Shown here one piece after another: positions 18,028 through 26,832 of a stretch of 64,000 nt of DNA. This stretch comes from Dyadobacter sp. CY345. Its GTDB lineage: Bacteria; Bacteroidota; Bacteroidia; Cytophagales; Spirosomataceae. Every line of letters begins with the position of its first letter. Position 1 is the stretch's first letter. Both the position numbers and the translations under genes were made by a program. The DNA lies in NCBI RefSeq assembly GCF_021502725.1, contig NZ_JAKFFS010000001.1, forward strand, positions 1,550,001 through 1,614,000. The letters run 5' to 3'. The notes beneath the pieces are model-generated. The model did not search any database. It was not told the origin of the DNA and worked only from the letters and a program-made list of their open reading frames with translations.

Positions 18028-18456
18028 TCAATCCCAATTATTTCTGCCAGGTAATATAGCCCTTTCCCAGTATCCACAAATGTAGGATAACTGCTCTTTT
18101 AAAGCGTCGTACGTCGGCGGTTTCAGGTAAAAGCCTTGTACCAAAGATAGATATGCTTCGTCAACATCTCTCGGATTAACAGAATCTGATAGAAAGATAA
18201 ATGGTATAGAGCGTTTTTTCAATTCGTCATCCGCGTTGATTTTTTCCTTTAATTCAAGTCCGGTGATCTGAGGAATGTTTAGGTCGCAAAGAATGAAAAA
18301 TGGTCTCTCCTCTGTATTGCGGAGATATTCTAATAGCTGGTAGCCGTTGTCAAAATTGACAACCTTACTTTCACAACCTATATCTGATAAGGCAGTTGAA
18401 ACCAAGAATTTATCATCTAAATCGCCTCCTACGTATAATATCGCGTCTTTTCCCAT
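18028..18456 (-). CDS. Single-domain response regulator (receiver only)
   Basis: A 142-residue receiver-only protein. The phosphoacceptor is in FFILCDLNIPQITG, with FIFLSDS (switch residue) and GFYLKPP (conserved lysine). The acidic N-terminal cluster is LYVGGDLDDK, where the usual first strand D-D pair has GG before it, a small deviation. The protein resembles the PAS-kinase-associated response regulators of Cytophagales. No kinase is adjacent. Confidence 0.88.
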   Translation of the reverse strand: MGKDAILYVGGDLDDKFLVSTALSDIGCESKVVNFDNGYQLLEYLRNTEERPFFILCDLNIPQITGLELKEKINADDELKKRSIPFIFLSDSVNPRDVDEAYLSLVQGFYLKPPTYDALKEQLSYICGYWERAILPGRNNWD

Positions 18457-18671
18457 ATGGAATTTCTGTTAAATATATTTTGGTTACCATAAAATAGTAT
18501 GCCAATAATCAACCCATACCGACCAATTTGCCATATTAAATCGGGTTAATTTGGAAATGCAATCTTATGCTTAATTTGAAAAATAGTGGCAAGGCATCGA
18601 ATAGGTTACTGCTATTTCTTGGAAATGAAGCAAGTTTGTCGCCTACCATAATCAGATTAATTTGCTGAAAA
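18457..18671. other. Spacer, nothing recognised
   Basis: AT-rich sequence upstream of the receiver gene; no open frame or RNA gene is visible. The hairpins to its right are listed separately. Confidence 0.3.
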
Positions 18672-18707
18672 GGTTATGGATGGGAAACAGTTTTACCATC
18701 CATAACC
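18672..18707 (-). terminator. Distal terminator-like hairpin
   Basis: A perfect 12-bp stem, GGTTATGGATGG (18672-18683) and CCATCCATAACC (18696-18707), followed on the minus strand by TTTTC. It lies 200 bases beyond the stop of the sugar-dehydrogenase-like gene. Confidence 0.6.
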
Positions 18708-18801
18708 CGTTAAGTTATTCGATAATTGTACTCCTTCTACAAAGTATTTAGAGGTCAAAGACAATTAGAAGATATTAACCTCAAAGTGGTGACCAACACA
18801 T

Positions 18802-18838
18802 ATCTGCCACACGCACCGTTAAAGTAAATGTGGCAGAT
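18802..18838. terminator. Hairpin after the sugar-dehydrogenase-like gene
   Basis: A perfect 10-bp stem, ATCTGCCACA (18802-18811) and TGTGGCAGAT (18829-18838), 70 bases past the minus-strand stop codon. A T-rich tail is present on the plus strand side only, so termination direction is unclear. Confidence 0.5.
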
Positions 18839-18907
18839 TTTATGTTTCAGAATTATTCTTGAAACCGAAGATTTAATAGCTAAATGTGCCTTTCCGATTA
18901 CCGAAGT

Positions 18908-20146
18908 TTATTGGTGTGAAACTCTGTATATTACCCCATTAGTATCGTCGGAGACCAACAATGAACCGTCAGTATGAACCGCAAGTCCCACAAGTCTGGC
19001 AAAATGAGCTTTATTGTCATTGACTACAAAACCGGTCAGGAAATCGTCAAACCGTACTGGTTTTCCGTTTTCAAAATGCATACGTACTATCTTATAACCC
19101 ACCGGTGAACTACGGTTCCAGGATCCGCGCATAGCTACAAAAGCATCATTTTTAAATTCTGCGGGAAACTGGGAAGCGGTATAAAATGTCATGGCCATTG
19201 GGGCGGCATGAGCGTCGTAGGTCAGAGCTGGCAATGTAGACTTTTGGAGATATTGCTGGTAAGTTGAATCGCCTTCGGGCCTGGTGCCAGGGTTGTATTT
19301 TCCTTCGCCATATATGTAGGGCCAGCCGTAATCAGCTCCCTGTTTGATCAGGTTGACTTCCTCTCGCTGTTCATCGTCGCCTAGCCAGTCAATACCATGA
19401 TCCATTCCCCACATTTCTTTCGTCTCAGGATGCCAGCCAAAACCAATGGTGTTTCTCAGTCCTTTCGCAAATATTTTTCTCTCACCGCCATCCGTATTAG
19501 CCTGCAAAATCGTTGCATTTTCCATGTTCGATTCTGGGCATGAATTACAGGTGCTGCCTACTGTTAAATACATCTTCCCGTCCGGACCAAAAGAAATTGT
19601 TCTGTTTGGATGCTGGCCTCCGTCGGGCAAATCACTAATAAGCATCGTCGGAGTTCCAAGCGTACCATCCGCATTAATATCTGCTGAGTATACTTCTTTC
19701 ACAGCAACCATATACAGTTTGTTGTTATAAAGAGAAAGCCCATGAACTTGTTTGATATTAGCAACAGTTTTTTTGTCTTCGGCAATCCCATCGCCATCGG
19801 CATCAATAAGCAACATCACCACGCCCGCATCCCGGTCTGATGCGTAGACCATTCCCTTGCCTGCTGATAGCAATATTCTCGGTTTCCCGAGCCCATCTGC
19901 GAACTTGTTAACTTTAAAACCTGACGGAACTTTCAATTGATTTACATTCTCATCGCTAGCAGCTACAAGCGCTGGCCTAAACACGTAACCTTTTATTTCA
20001 GATTGCGTCGTTTCCTTATCCGTCTCAGGAATAATACTATCCCAAAAGCTATCTCCATCCTTGCAGCTGGCAATGAAAATTGAACCCAACGCAATTGCCA
20101 GGCTGAAACGGAATATCAACTGTAAATAATTATAGTTAGTTTTCAT
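18908..20146 (-). CDS. Sorbosone/glucose dehydrogenase-like beta-propeller lipoprotein
   Basis: A 412-residue protein with a lipoprotein signal (LAIALGSIFIASC; cysteine near residue 27). The body is a six-bladed propeller of the soluble PQQ glucose/sorbosone dehydrogenase type: LKVPSGFKVNKFADGLGKPR, YASDRDAGVVMLLIDADGDG, HGLSLYNNKLYM, ISFGPDGKMYLTVGSTCNSC, FAKGLRNTIGFGWHP, MWGMDHGIDWLGDD, and a closing VSDDTNGVIYRVSH. PQQ use is not certain. The ATG at 20146 gives a clean signal peptide, whereas the longer TTG start adds 34 residues before it. Periplasmic or surface sugar oxidation is the family role. Confidence 0.88.
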   Translation of the reverse strand: MKTNYNYLQLIFRFSLAIALGSIFIASCKDGDSFWDSIIPETDKETTQSEIKGYVFRPALVAASDENVNQLKVPSGFKVNKFADGLGKPRILLSAGKGMVYASDRDAGVVMLLIDADGDGIAEDKKTVANIKQVHGLSLYNNKLYMVAVKEVYSADINADGTLGTPTMLISDLPDGGQHPNRTISFGPDGKMYLTVGSTCNSCPESNMENATILQANTDGGERKIFAKGLRNTIGFGWHPETKEMWGMDHGIDWLGDDEQREEVNLIKQGADYGWPYIYGEGKYNPGTRPEGDSTYQQYLQKSTLPALTYDAHAAPMAMTFYTASQFPAEFKNDAFVAMRGSWNRSSPVGYKIVRMHFENGKPVRFDDFLTGFVVNDNKAHFARLVGLAVHTDGSLLVSDDTNGVIYRVSHQ

Positions 20147-20930
20147 AGTTAAAAATATTAGATGATTGATTTGTTGAACACTTATTCTGCTTGACAACTT
20201 AACGATCGCCAATTGCCATCTAAATGAGGTAATCAGGAAATTTGTCAAGATTGGTTTTTAAATGGAATGGCATTAAGTGGTGGCAAACTATATTAAGTTC
20301 GTGCCTGTTTGAAACACTTACCTGACAATCTGTTATGAATTGAAATGGGAGATTTGTGTAGATTATATTGCACCGTATAGCAAAAGATGGGTTTTTGCAC
20401 AGTGCAGGCGTGCCCACTTTCTTTCGGAACCGTGTTGAAAAAAGCATTTTTCGCCCACGGTTTTGATTGTTATTTCAAATTAGTTTTTAATTAGAGTGAG
20501 CATTAATAAATTGATTTTTCAAAGTCCATCGTCTTCTGATGAGTTAGTCCATATTTCGCGTGATGAACCTCAGATTTTTTTAGAAGTCTCAGAAGCTTAC
20601 ATCGGGTTATTCAGATGTGGTTGCGTTTGATCTGCTCTCTCATTATTTTATGTTCAAATTAAATTTTCGGTCAAGTACATAGCCTTAACAGATTATAGTA
20701 GCTTACAAGGTTTCGCTTGTATTGCCCAGGATTTCTGATGCGTTTTTGCTAATAAATAGATAACTATGTGCAACGGTTCCGGGACAAATGCCCTTATCAA
20801 GCCAATTCTCTTACTACATGAGGAATAATCTTTTAAACTGATAAGTCTAAACAATCCGAAAAACAAGGATTCGACTACGCACACTTTCATCGTTAGTGAA
20901 CAATCAAATCATTATTAAACGGGAAAATAC
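20147..20930. other. Long spacer without a convincing gene
   Basis: About 780 bases. Two short minus-strand frames (20220-20447 and 20693-20890) lack features of real proteins. The region presumably contains the promoters of the divergent flanking genes, but no TTG/TAnnTTTG pair stands out. Confidence 0.35.
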
Positions 20931-21833
20931 ATGACTAAAAAGCGAATATTTTTTACTGGCGGATCAGGGAAAGCAGGAAAGCACGTGATACCTTACCTGC
21001 TCGACGAGGGACACAAGGTGATGAATGTAGATATGGTGGCTTTGGATCACCCAGGAGTGGATAATCTGATAGCTGATATTACTGACTCCGGACAAATGTT
21101 CAATGCCATGAGTTCGTACGCCGGGTTAAATGAGCTGGAACCAGGTATTGGGGTGCAACCATTTGATGCTGTTGTACATTTTGCTGCTGTGCCCAGGATC
21201 CTGATCAAACCTGACAATGAGACTTTTCGGGTCAATACGATAGGCACATACAATGTGATTGAAGCAGCTGTTAAGCTTGGAATTAAAAAGATAATTATTG
21301 CCTCTTCAGAGACTACCTACGGTATCTGTTTTTCGGACGGACAAACCGACCCTCATGTGCTGCCTTTGGAAGAAGATTATGATGTTGATCCCATGGATAG
21401 CTACGGATTATCAAAGGTAGTTAATGAGAAAACGGCACGCAGCTTCCAGCGACGGTCAGGCTTTGATATCTATGCCCTACGTATCGGGAATGTAATTGAG
21501 CCCCACGAATACGCTGAACTGTTTCCACATTATTTTAAACATCCTGAAGTGCGCCGCAGAAATGCGTTCTGTTATATTGATGCCCGTGATCTAGGACAGA
21601 TTGTTGATTTATGTTTGAAAAAAGATGGCCTTGGTTATCAGGTTTTTAATGCCGGAAACGATCACAACGGTGCGATTGTTCCCAGCACTGAATTGGCTGA
21701 TCGGTTTTTTCCTGGTGTGCCCATTACCCGAGAGTTGGAGGAACATGAAGCGTTGTTTTCAAATCGCAAAATCCGTGAAGTTTTGGGATTCAAAGAACAA
21801 CATAACTGGCGGAAGTATGTGGAGATGAACTAA
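20931..21833 (+). CDS. NAD-dependent epimerase/dehydratase family protein
   Basis: A 300-residue extended short-chain dehydrogenase. The N-terminus RIFFTGGSGKAGKHV holds the GxxGxxG loop; DAVVHFAAVPRI, IIIASSETTYGICF (catalytic Ser/Thr) and MDSYGLSKVVNEKTAR (YxxxK) follow, then YALRIGNVIEPHEY and FCYIDARDLGQIVDLCL. The overall pattern is that of NAD-dependent uronate dehydrogenase/epimerase-like proteins. It is monocistronic between long spacers. The substrate is probably a sugar or sugar acid; no linked sugar operon is present to narrow it. Confidence 0.9.
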   Translation: MTKKRIFFTGGSGKAGKHVIPYLLDEGHKVMNVDMVALDHPGVDNLIADITDSGQMFNAMSSYAGLNELEPGIGVQPFDAVVHFAAVPRILIKPDNETFRVNTIGTYNVIEAAVKLGIKKIIIASSETTYGICFSDGQTDPHVLPLEEDYDVDPMDSYGLSKVVNEKTARSFQRRSGFDIYALRIGNVIEPHEYAELFPHYFKHPEVRRRNAFCYIDARDLGQIVDLCLKKDGLGYQVFNAGNDHNGAIVPSTELADRFFPGVPITRELEEHEALFSNRKIREVLGFKEQHNWRKYVEMN

Positions 21834-22093
21834 AGTAAACGTAAGAATTTCTTAGGTAAGAAGCGATTTATAAACCTGTGTTTTAGGTAAAGAGCGCCCA
21901 TATTAACTTTGAATTGTCGTTATCCAGGGATTTGGCAGTAACGCTAGCAAAGATTGGGCTAGTCTCCTCAATAAATAGTTGAAATATTATGTTTGGGATA
22001 GCAAATCCTCACCGTTCCTTTGTTGAAATTTTTCGATTCCCTTGTGCTATTTGGGCTGATATCTATAATCTGTTGTCATAATTCTGACAACAA
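21834..22093. other. Spacer, nothing recognised
   Basis: Sequence between the epimerase-like gene and the tRNA-Ser terminator; no open frame or structure of note. Confidence 0.3.
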
Positions 22094-22128
22094 AAAAAGC
22101 CTGTAAATGGTTAATTTACAGGCTTTTT
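22094..22128 (-). terminator. Terminator of tRNA-Ser
   Basis: A perfect 15-bp stem (AAAAAGCCTGTAAAT, 22094-22108; ATTTACAGGCTTTTT, 22114-22128) with a 5-base loop, directly downstream of the minus-strand tRNA and with T-runs on both strands. Confidence 0.85.
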
Positions 22129-22140
22129 ATTTTATTTTTG

Positions 22141-22227
22141 TAGAGAGGAAGAGATTCGAACTCTCGATACAGTTACCCGCATACACACTTTCCAGGCGTG
22201 CTCCTTCAACCACTCGGACACCTCTCT
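22141..22227 (-). tRNA. tRNA-Ser(GGA)
   Basis: Class II tRNA read on the minus strand. The acceptor stem is AGAGAGG/CCTCTCT, the D-arm TCCGAGTGGTTGAAGGA, the anticodon loop CTGGAAA (anticodon GGA), followed by a long variable arm and a T-arm with GTTCGAA. CCA is not encoded. It has its own promoter and terminator. Confidence 0.95.
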
Positions 22228-22244
22228 ATTAGGTAATGTGGGTG

Positions 22245-22274
22245 CAAAGATAGTTTTTCTGGCCGTATTATCAA
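22245..22274 (-). promoter_or_regulatory. Promoter of tRNA-Ser(GGA)
   Basis: On the minus strand TTG (22274-22272), a 19-base spacer and TATCTTTG (22252-22245) match the Bacteroidota consensus. It lies about 18 bases upstream of the mature tRNA 5' end. Confidence 0.7.
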
Positions 22275-22516
22275 ATGAATTGATGCTTTGTAACTTCTTA
22301 TTTTACTATCGGAAGTACGTATGGTTGACATTCAATACATTAGGTAATTGAAGAATTTGGCTTTGTTGATATTTAAAAAATTCCTGATTTTTTAAAAGTT
22401 CACATCCTAAAATTTCAACATAGCTATTTGCAAATTAAAACGGTCAGAATTATTTGGCGCATATCTTTCTGTTTATTTTGAAGGTAATGCAAAAGATCCA
22501 GAACAGGTAGATTTTG

Positions 22517-22765
22517 CTAGTTATCGGAAACATTTAGTTTGGAGTGCTTGCCATTATCTTCTATTTCTATCTTATATTTTTTTAAATCAGCCCCAATTTT
22601 CGTCTCTTCTTTTTCCTGAGTCCGATTCTTGAAATCAATTGCTGCCACCATGCGGATCACTTTTTCAGCTTCTTCACTTGGCAACTTATCGGTATCCAGT
22701 TCCAGCTTCTTGTTTAATCCGGGAAAGAAACCAAATCCTCCCTCGACTTTAAATGCTATTTTCAT
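22517..22765 (-). CDS. Emfourin-like metalloprotease inhibitor, ends at an early in-frame stop
   Basis: An 82-residue protein starting MKIAFKVEGGFGFFPGL, with LDTDKLPSEEAEKVIRMV, IGADLKKYKIEIED and a closing KLNVSDN. This order matches the emfourin family, small proteins that inhibit M4 (protealysin/thermolysin-like) metalloproteases in the cytoplasm. Family members normally carry a C-terminal helix after this point; here a TAG at 22519-22517 ends the frame, yet the same frame beyond it reads QNLPVLDLLHYLQNK, which looks like the missing helix. The gene may thus be truncated by mutation. No M4 protease gene is in the window. Confidence 0.6.
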   Translation of the reverse strand: MKIAFKVEGGFGFFPGLNKKLELDTDKLPSEEAEKVIRMVAAIDFKNRTQEKEETKIGADLKKYKIEIEDNGKHSKLNVSDN

Positions 22766-22977
22766 AAGGTGTCGATTATTTAGTTGAATATCAGCAATTT
22801 ATCAGACAATCCGGACATCTGTTTATGCCAGTAAATCGTTAGATTACAGAGGCTGTCTTTTTGTTGATGTCAGGGTAGGAGGGTTTTGATGACAGCCTAA
22901 ATGTCAAGGGATGCTTCGAATTTTAAAGGAGGATTTTTGGGAAGCTGATAGAAAAATCTATGATGATGTGAAAATAA

Positions 22978-23010
22978 AAATGCCCGTAAATAATTTATTT
23001 ACAGGCATTT
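22978..23010 (-). terminator. Terminator after asparaginase
   Basis: A 14-bp stem with one mismatch (22978-22991 with 22997-23010; core GTAAAT/ATTTAC and AAATGCC/GGCATTT), followed by TTTTATTTT on the minus strand. It ends the deacetylase-GT2-tatD-ansA transcript. Confidence 0.75.
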
Positions 23011-23097
23011 GTTTCGTAGTAATAATGTATAAAGAAAGATTGTTCCTCGTCGGAAAGGTATATCTACTGAATTTTGATATTTATTTTGATTAATAAA

Positions 23098-24171
23098 TCA
23101 AAGACTCATCTCGCCACAAACCGGATTTGCCAGCATATCAATACATTTGGCATGATCAACTTCTTTTCCAAAAACGTACATCATTTTCGTGATGGCTGCT
23201 TCGGCAGTTATATCTGAGCCGCTGACTACGCCGACCTGTTTCAAATATCTGCTGGTTTGATAATGTCCCTGGGAGACGCGGCCGCCGTCACATTGAGATA
23301 CATTAAAAATGATGATATTCCGGTTAATTGCGTCTGTGATGGCATCAAGAAACCATTGATCGGTCATTGCATTTCCCGCTCCGTAGGTTTCCATAACGAT
23401 ACCTTTTAATCCGCTGATATTCAAAATCAAATGTACAACCTGCTGATTTATCCCAGGAAATAATTTGAGAAATGCTACGTTCGTATCAAGCTTCTCCCAG
23501 ATATTGAGATTTTTGTGTTCGTCATAAGGTTTAATAAATGGGAAATTCCAGTCGATTCTGACGCCGGCATTGGCAAGGTGCGGATAGTTTTCAGAATGAA
23601 AAGCATTGAAGTCTGAGCTTTCCTGTTTTTTACTGCGATTTCCACGAAGTAATCGGGAATTAAAATAGATGCAAACTTCGGATAATACGGGATTTCCATC
23701 GTCAGTGACCGATGCCGCAAGTTCAAGTGCAGTAATAAAATTTTCACGCGCATCCGATCTTGCCACACCAATCGGTAGCTGCGCACCCGTCAGGATCACA
23801 GGTTTGTTCAGATCTTCTAATAAAAAACTTAATGCAGAAGCGGAATAGGCCATGGTATCTGTTCCATGCAAAATCACAAAGCTGTCGTACTGAGCATACT
23901 GATCGCCAATAATTTTTGCCAGTTCAATCCATATTTCAGGATTCATGTTGGACGAATCTATCGGTACATTCAGTGTCAAAAAAGTGATTTCGAAGTCCAA
24001 TCTGCGAATTTCCGGTACCTTTTCAATCACCTGCTCAAAATTGAAGGGCACCAGCTGTTTTCCTTTTGCTTCAAAAACCATCCCTAACGTTCCCCCTGTA
24101 TAAATTACCAAAACGGAAGCGCGTGGCGGCTCGGGAGAAATGGGGTTAATGCGTATTTTATTATAAGCCAT
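23098..24171 (-). CDS. ansA: Type I L-asparaginase
   Basis: A 357-residue enzyme hydrolysing L-asparagine to aspartate and ammonia. The two catalytic threonine motifs are present: VLVIYTGGTLGMV near residue 25-35 and VILHGTDTMAYSASAL near residue 100; GVARSDARENF and VSQCDGGRVSQGHY are further family marks. No signal peptide, so it is the cytoplasmic type I form. It is the last of four genes 26-53 bases apart on the minus strand, ending at the 22978-23010 terminator. The link to the upstream genes looks like housekeeping co-transcription. Confidence 0.94.
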   Translation of the reverse strand: MAYNKIRINPISPEPPRASVLVIYTGGTLGMVFEAKGKQLVPFNFEQVIEKVPEIRRLDFEITFLTLNVPIDSSNMNPEIWIELAKIIGDQYAQYDSFVILHGTDTMAYSASALSFLLEDLNKPVILTGAQLPIGVARSDARENFITALELAASVTDDGNPVLSEVCIYFNSRLLRGNRSKKQESSDFNAFHSENYPHLANAGVRIDWNFPFIKPYDEHKNLNIWEKLDTNVAFLKLFPGINQQVVHLILNISGLKGIVMETYGAGNAMTDQWFLDAITDAINRNIIIFNVSQCDGGRVSQGHYQTSRYLKQVGVVSGSDITAEAAITKMMYVFGKEVDHAKCIDMLANPVCGEMSL

Positions 24172-24197
24172 TTACTTAAAAATCGTTTTTGGGAAGG

Positions 24198-24965
24198 TCA
24201 ATTATTTAATTTCAGCATAGATTTGGCCGTCTTTGTCGTCACTTCGATAACTTCCTCTTTTCTAAGTTGTTTCAGATCAGCGACGCGCTGCGCCACGAGG
24301 TCAATATACGCAACTTCATTTCTTTTTCCACGATAGGGAGTTGGAGCGAGGTATGGACTATCGGTTTCCAGTACAAGATTTTCAAGGTCAATGAATGGAA
24401 GAACTTTATCCAACCCTCCGTTTTTAAATGTCGAAACGCCACCAATTCCCAGCTTGAATCCCAGTTCGATCGCTTTTTGCGCTTCTTCTAGCGATCCAAT
24501 GAAACAGTGAAATATACCGGTCAAGGAAGAATCTCCAAATTTCTCGATCAGCGCAACGGTTTCCCAGAAAGCTTCACGACTATGAATATCAATCCATAAA
24601 TTATGTTTTCGAGCTAATGCACATTGGAATAAAAACGCTTCTTCCTGCTGCGATTTAAAAGTTTTATCCCAAAATAAGTCCATGCCAATCTCGCCAATGG
24701 CTATGAATTTTTGCTTATCTAACCACTCTTCTACGATTTGTAATTCCTTTTCAAAACCGTCTTTTACGTAAGTTGGATGCAGACCAATCATTGGCAGACA
24801 GCGGTCAGGATATTTTTCAGCTAACTGCATCATTCCCGGAATCGTCGTGTGATCACAGTTGGGCATCCAGATTTGTTCTATGCCAAGGTCCCAGGCGCGC
24901 TGTAACATTTCCGTACGATCCTCATCGTACTTTTCATCATAAATATGGGCGTGCGTTTCAATCAT
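24198..24965 (-). CDS. tatD: TatD family metal-dependent deoxyribonuclease
   Basis: A 255-residue TIM-barrel hydrolase. Metal ligands are visible in METHAHIYDEKYDEDR-type N-terminus (H5, H7), IAIGEIGMDLFWDK (Glu), WIDIHSREAFW (His), GIFHCFIGS (His) and LVLETDSPYLAP (Asp). TatD enzymes are 3'-5' DNases and quality-control hydrolases. It lies 26 bases upstream of ansA on the same strand. The first residues read MIETHAH, slightly longer spacing than the classic D-x-H-x-H but with intact ligands. Confidence 0.93.
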   Translation of the reverse strand: MIETHAHIYDEKYDEDRTEMLQRAWDLGIEQIWMPNCDHTTIPGMMQLAEKYPDRCLPMIGLHPTYVKDGFEKELQIVEEWLDKQKFIAIGEIGMDLFWDKTFKSQQEEAFLFQCALARKHNLWIDIHSREAFWETVALIEKFGDSSLTGIFHCFIGSLEEAQKAIELGFKLGIGGVSTFKNGGLDKVLPFIDLENLVLETDSPYLAPTPYRGKRNEVAYIDLVAQRVADLKQLRKEEVIEVTTKTAKSMLKLNN

Positions 24966-24992
24966 AACATTATTATTTCCTTCAAAATTAAT

Positions 24993-25994
24993 TCAATAAG
25001 TTCGATCTTTCCATACGGTCTTGCCGGGAATAAGATGAACGATCAACATCAAACAGCTGATACCGATGAGATAAAACCAGAAAAGTAAGACCGTTTTTAG
25101 TAAATCCCATTGTCTTAAAATCACAGTAGCGAGCAGCATAATTCCGGTGATAAAGAAATAGTTTGATACAACCATTCGTATGCTCCGCAACGGATCCCAG
25201 ATGGCTATGATCATGATTCCTGGAATCAGCAGCGCTGAAAAAATAAGACAAATCCGGATGACGAGCGGCGACTGCATAATTCCCTGCATCCACCTTTTTC
25301 GCTGTGTAACAAGCTCTTTAAAAGATGACAATGGCTCAGAAATTCCAATTACATCTTTGGTATATGCCTGGACGAAACCGAATTTTTTATTCGTAATGGC
25401 CATGAAAAGTGCGTAATCCTCGACGATTGAAAATCCAATTCCTTCATAGCCTCCAACGGCATCGTAAGCTTTTCTTGTTACTGCCATATTGTTCCCGAGC
25501 CCGGAAACGGGAATACCCAGCAAAGAAAAATAGCGCATAAGGCTTAACGTAAATATCCATTCAAGGGAAAGGAAATCTGCAAGAAGGCTTCTTTTTTTCA
25601 TTCTCGTCAGGCCAACGACTACGCCAGTATTCTCTTCAAAATGGGCAAGCATTTTTTCAATCCAGTCGGGTGAAACAGCTATATCAGCATCGCAAAAAAA
25701 TAAGTATTTCCCTGTACTGAAATTTGCAAGTTGCGCCAGGACGTTTGCTTTTCCTTTCAAACCGGCGGTCTGAGCTGAAATTTTGTAGTATTTAAAATAT
25801 GGTTTGTCTTTTATATATTTCTGAATAATACTGGCAGTTTCGTCTGAAGAATCGTCATCGCCGATGCAGATTTCTATTTTTTCTTTTGAGAATCCTAATG
25901 CTTCGAGCGAGCGTAGACAGCGTTCAATATTTGCTTCTTCATTCCTGGCGGCCAACAAAATACTTACTAAAACAGGGTTTGATTCGTTAGACAT
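24993..25994 (-). CDS. Family 2 glycosyltransferase, membrane-bound
   Basis: A 333-residue GT-A glycosyltransferase. The N-terminal domain has VSILLAARNEEANIERCL, the nucleotide aspartates in ICIGDDDSSD, the metal motif FFCDADIAV, the base region GFSIVEDYALF (ED) and QRKRWMQG (QxxRW). About 90 C-terminal residues form three to four membrane helices (LVIRICLIFSALLIPGIMII and following). The QxxRW motif suggests a processive or lipid-linked transfer. Its place next to a polysaccharide deacetylase hints at a cell-envelope polymer or glycolipid product, but that is inference. Confidence 0.9.
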   Translation of the reverse strand: MSNESNPVLVSILLAARNEEANIERCLRSLEALGFSKEKIEICIGDDDSSDETASIIQKYIKDKPYFKYYKISAQTAGLKGKANVLAQLANFSTGKYLFFCDADIAVSPDWIEKMLAHFEENTGVVVGLTRMKKRSLLADFLSLEWIFTLSLMRYFSLLGIPVSGLGNNMAVTRKAYDAVGGYEGIGFSIVEDYALFMAITNKKFGFVQAYTKDVIGISEPLSSFKELVTQRKRWMQGIMQSPLVIRICLIFSALLIPGIMIIAIWDPLRSIRMVVSNYFFITGIMLLATVILRQWDLLKTVLLFWFYLIGISCLMLIVHLIPGKTVWKDRTY

Positions 25995-26047
25995 AAAGTC
26001 TTATTACTGAAACTTGAATATTATGAACGCAGTGTATTGAAATGCTG

Positions 26048-26671
26048 CTATAACATCGGCAAGGCTTCAAACTGGTATCCGATTTTTGTAAAATGACTCA
26101 GATATCCAGGCAAAGTGTATTGCATATTGGTAGCTGCTTTCAGGCTGTCGTGAAATAAAACAATCGAGCCAGGACCGGTATATTTAATGGATTTTTGCAA
26201 ACAAATTTCCGGCTTTATATCCGCTGAAAAATCACCACTGAGTACATCCCACATGATAATTTCTGTACTTGCCGGAAGTTGTCGTGCCTGACTTTTCTTC
26301 ATTCTCCCATACGGCGGACGGAATAGATTAGTCGGCATATTTAATTGTTTTTCACATAACTCAATATTGGCCAGATACTCTTCATCGTCAGATTTCCATC
26401 CGTTCATGTGATTAAAGGTATGGTTTCCAACAGAATGTCCGCACTCTAGAATCTGCCGGAAGATCTCAGGATGTTTCCGTACATTATCTCCGATGCAAAA
26501 AAAAGTTGCCTTTGCATTATATTGTTTTAATGTTTCAAGGACAAACTCAGTGATATCAGGAATTGGGCCGTCGTCAAAAGTTAAAAAAATTATTTTGTCT
26601 TTCGTATTGACAGACCACTTATAACGCGGGAACAATGCTTTAAGCCAAAAAGGAGAGTAGTGTAAAAACAT
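26048..26671 (-). CDS. Polysaccharide deacetylase (NodB domain)
   Basis: A 207-residue NodB-type deacetylase. Motif 1 is FLTFDDGP (metal and catalytic Asp), motif 2 HSVGNHTFNH (two metal His), motif 3 LFRPPYGRMKK, motif 4 IMWDVLSGDFS and motif 5 IVLFHDS (catalytic His). All catalytic residues are therefore present. There is no obvious signal peptide. It probably starts the four-gene unit; CAAATATA at 26717-26724 reads TATATTTG on the minus strand and may be its -7 element. Substrate (peptidoglycan, exopolysaccharide) is unknown. Confidence 0.92.
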   Translation of the reverse strand: MFLHYSPFWLKALFPRYKWSVNTKDKIIFLTFDDGPIPDITEFVLETLKQYNAKATFFCIGDNVRKHPEIFRQILECGHSVGNHTFNHMNGWKSDDEEYLANIELCEKQLNMPTNLFRPPYGRMKKSQARQLPASTEIIMWDVLSGDFSADIKPEICLQKSIKYTGPGSIVLFHDSLKAATNMQYTLPGYLSHFTKIGYQFEALPML

Positions 26672-26776
26672 TAGTATGTGTGTTTACAGAGAACCAGAGT
26701 CGAAAATTTTATTATTCAAATATAAGGACGATCACTGGTAACCCGTTAAAAATTGTTTTATCAGAAATTACAACAA

Positions 26777-26805
26777 AATAAGCCACTCATTACGAGTGGC
26801 TTATT
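26777..26805. terminator. Bidirectional terminator after gltD
   Basis: A perfect 12-bp stem AATAAGCCACTC/GAGTGGCTTATT (26777-26788, 26794-26805) with a 5-base loop, just past the gltD stop on the minus strand. Confidence 0.8.
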
Positions 26806-26832
26806 CTATCAATATATTTATTTTTCAGAAAA

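Noticed and set aside
20220..20447. A 75-codon minus-strand frame upstream of the sugar-dehydrogenase-like gene
   Set aside because: No conserved-looking segment, cysteine and histidine scattered, and it overlaps the 5' extension of the next gene; probably chance.
1..22140. Insertion sequence or transposase in the long spacers
   Set aside because: No transposase motifs, terminal inverted repeats or target duplications could be found.
22094..23010. Two terminators sharing ATTTACAGGC, possibly a repeat family
   Set aside because: Each fits its own transcript end, the shared part is only about 10 bases, and no further copies were noticed.
22911..23093. A 60-codon plus-strand frame after the emfourin-like gene
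   Set aside because: It runs through the asparaginase terminator hairpin and ends in a hydrophobic chance stretch; no support as a gene.
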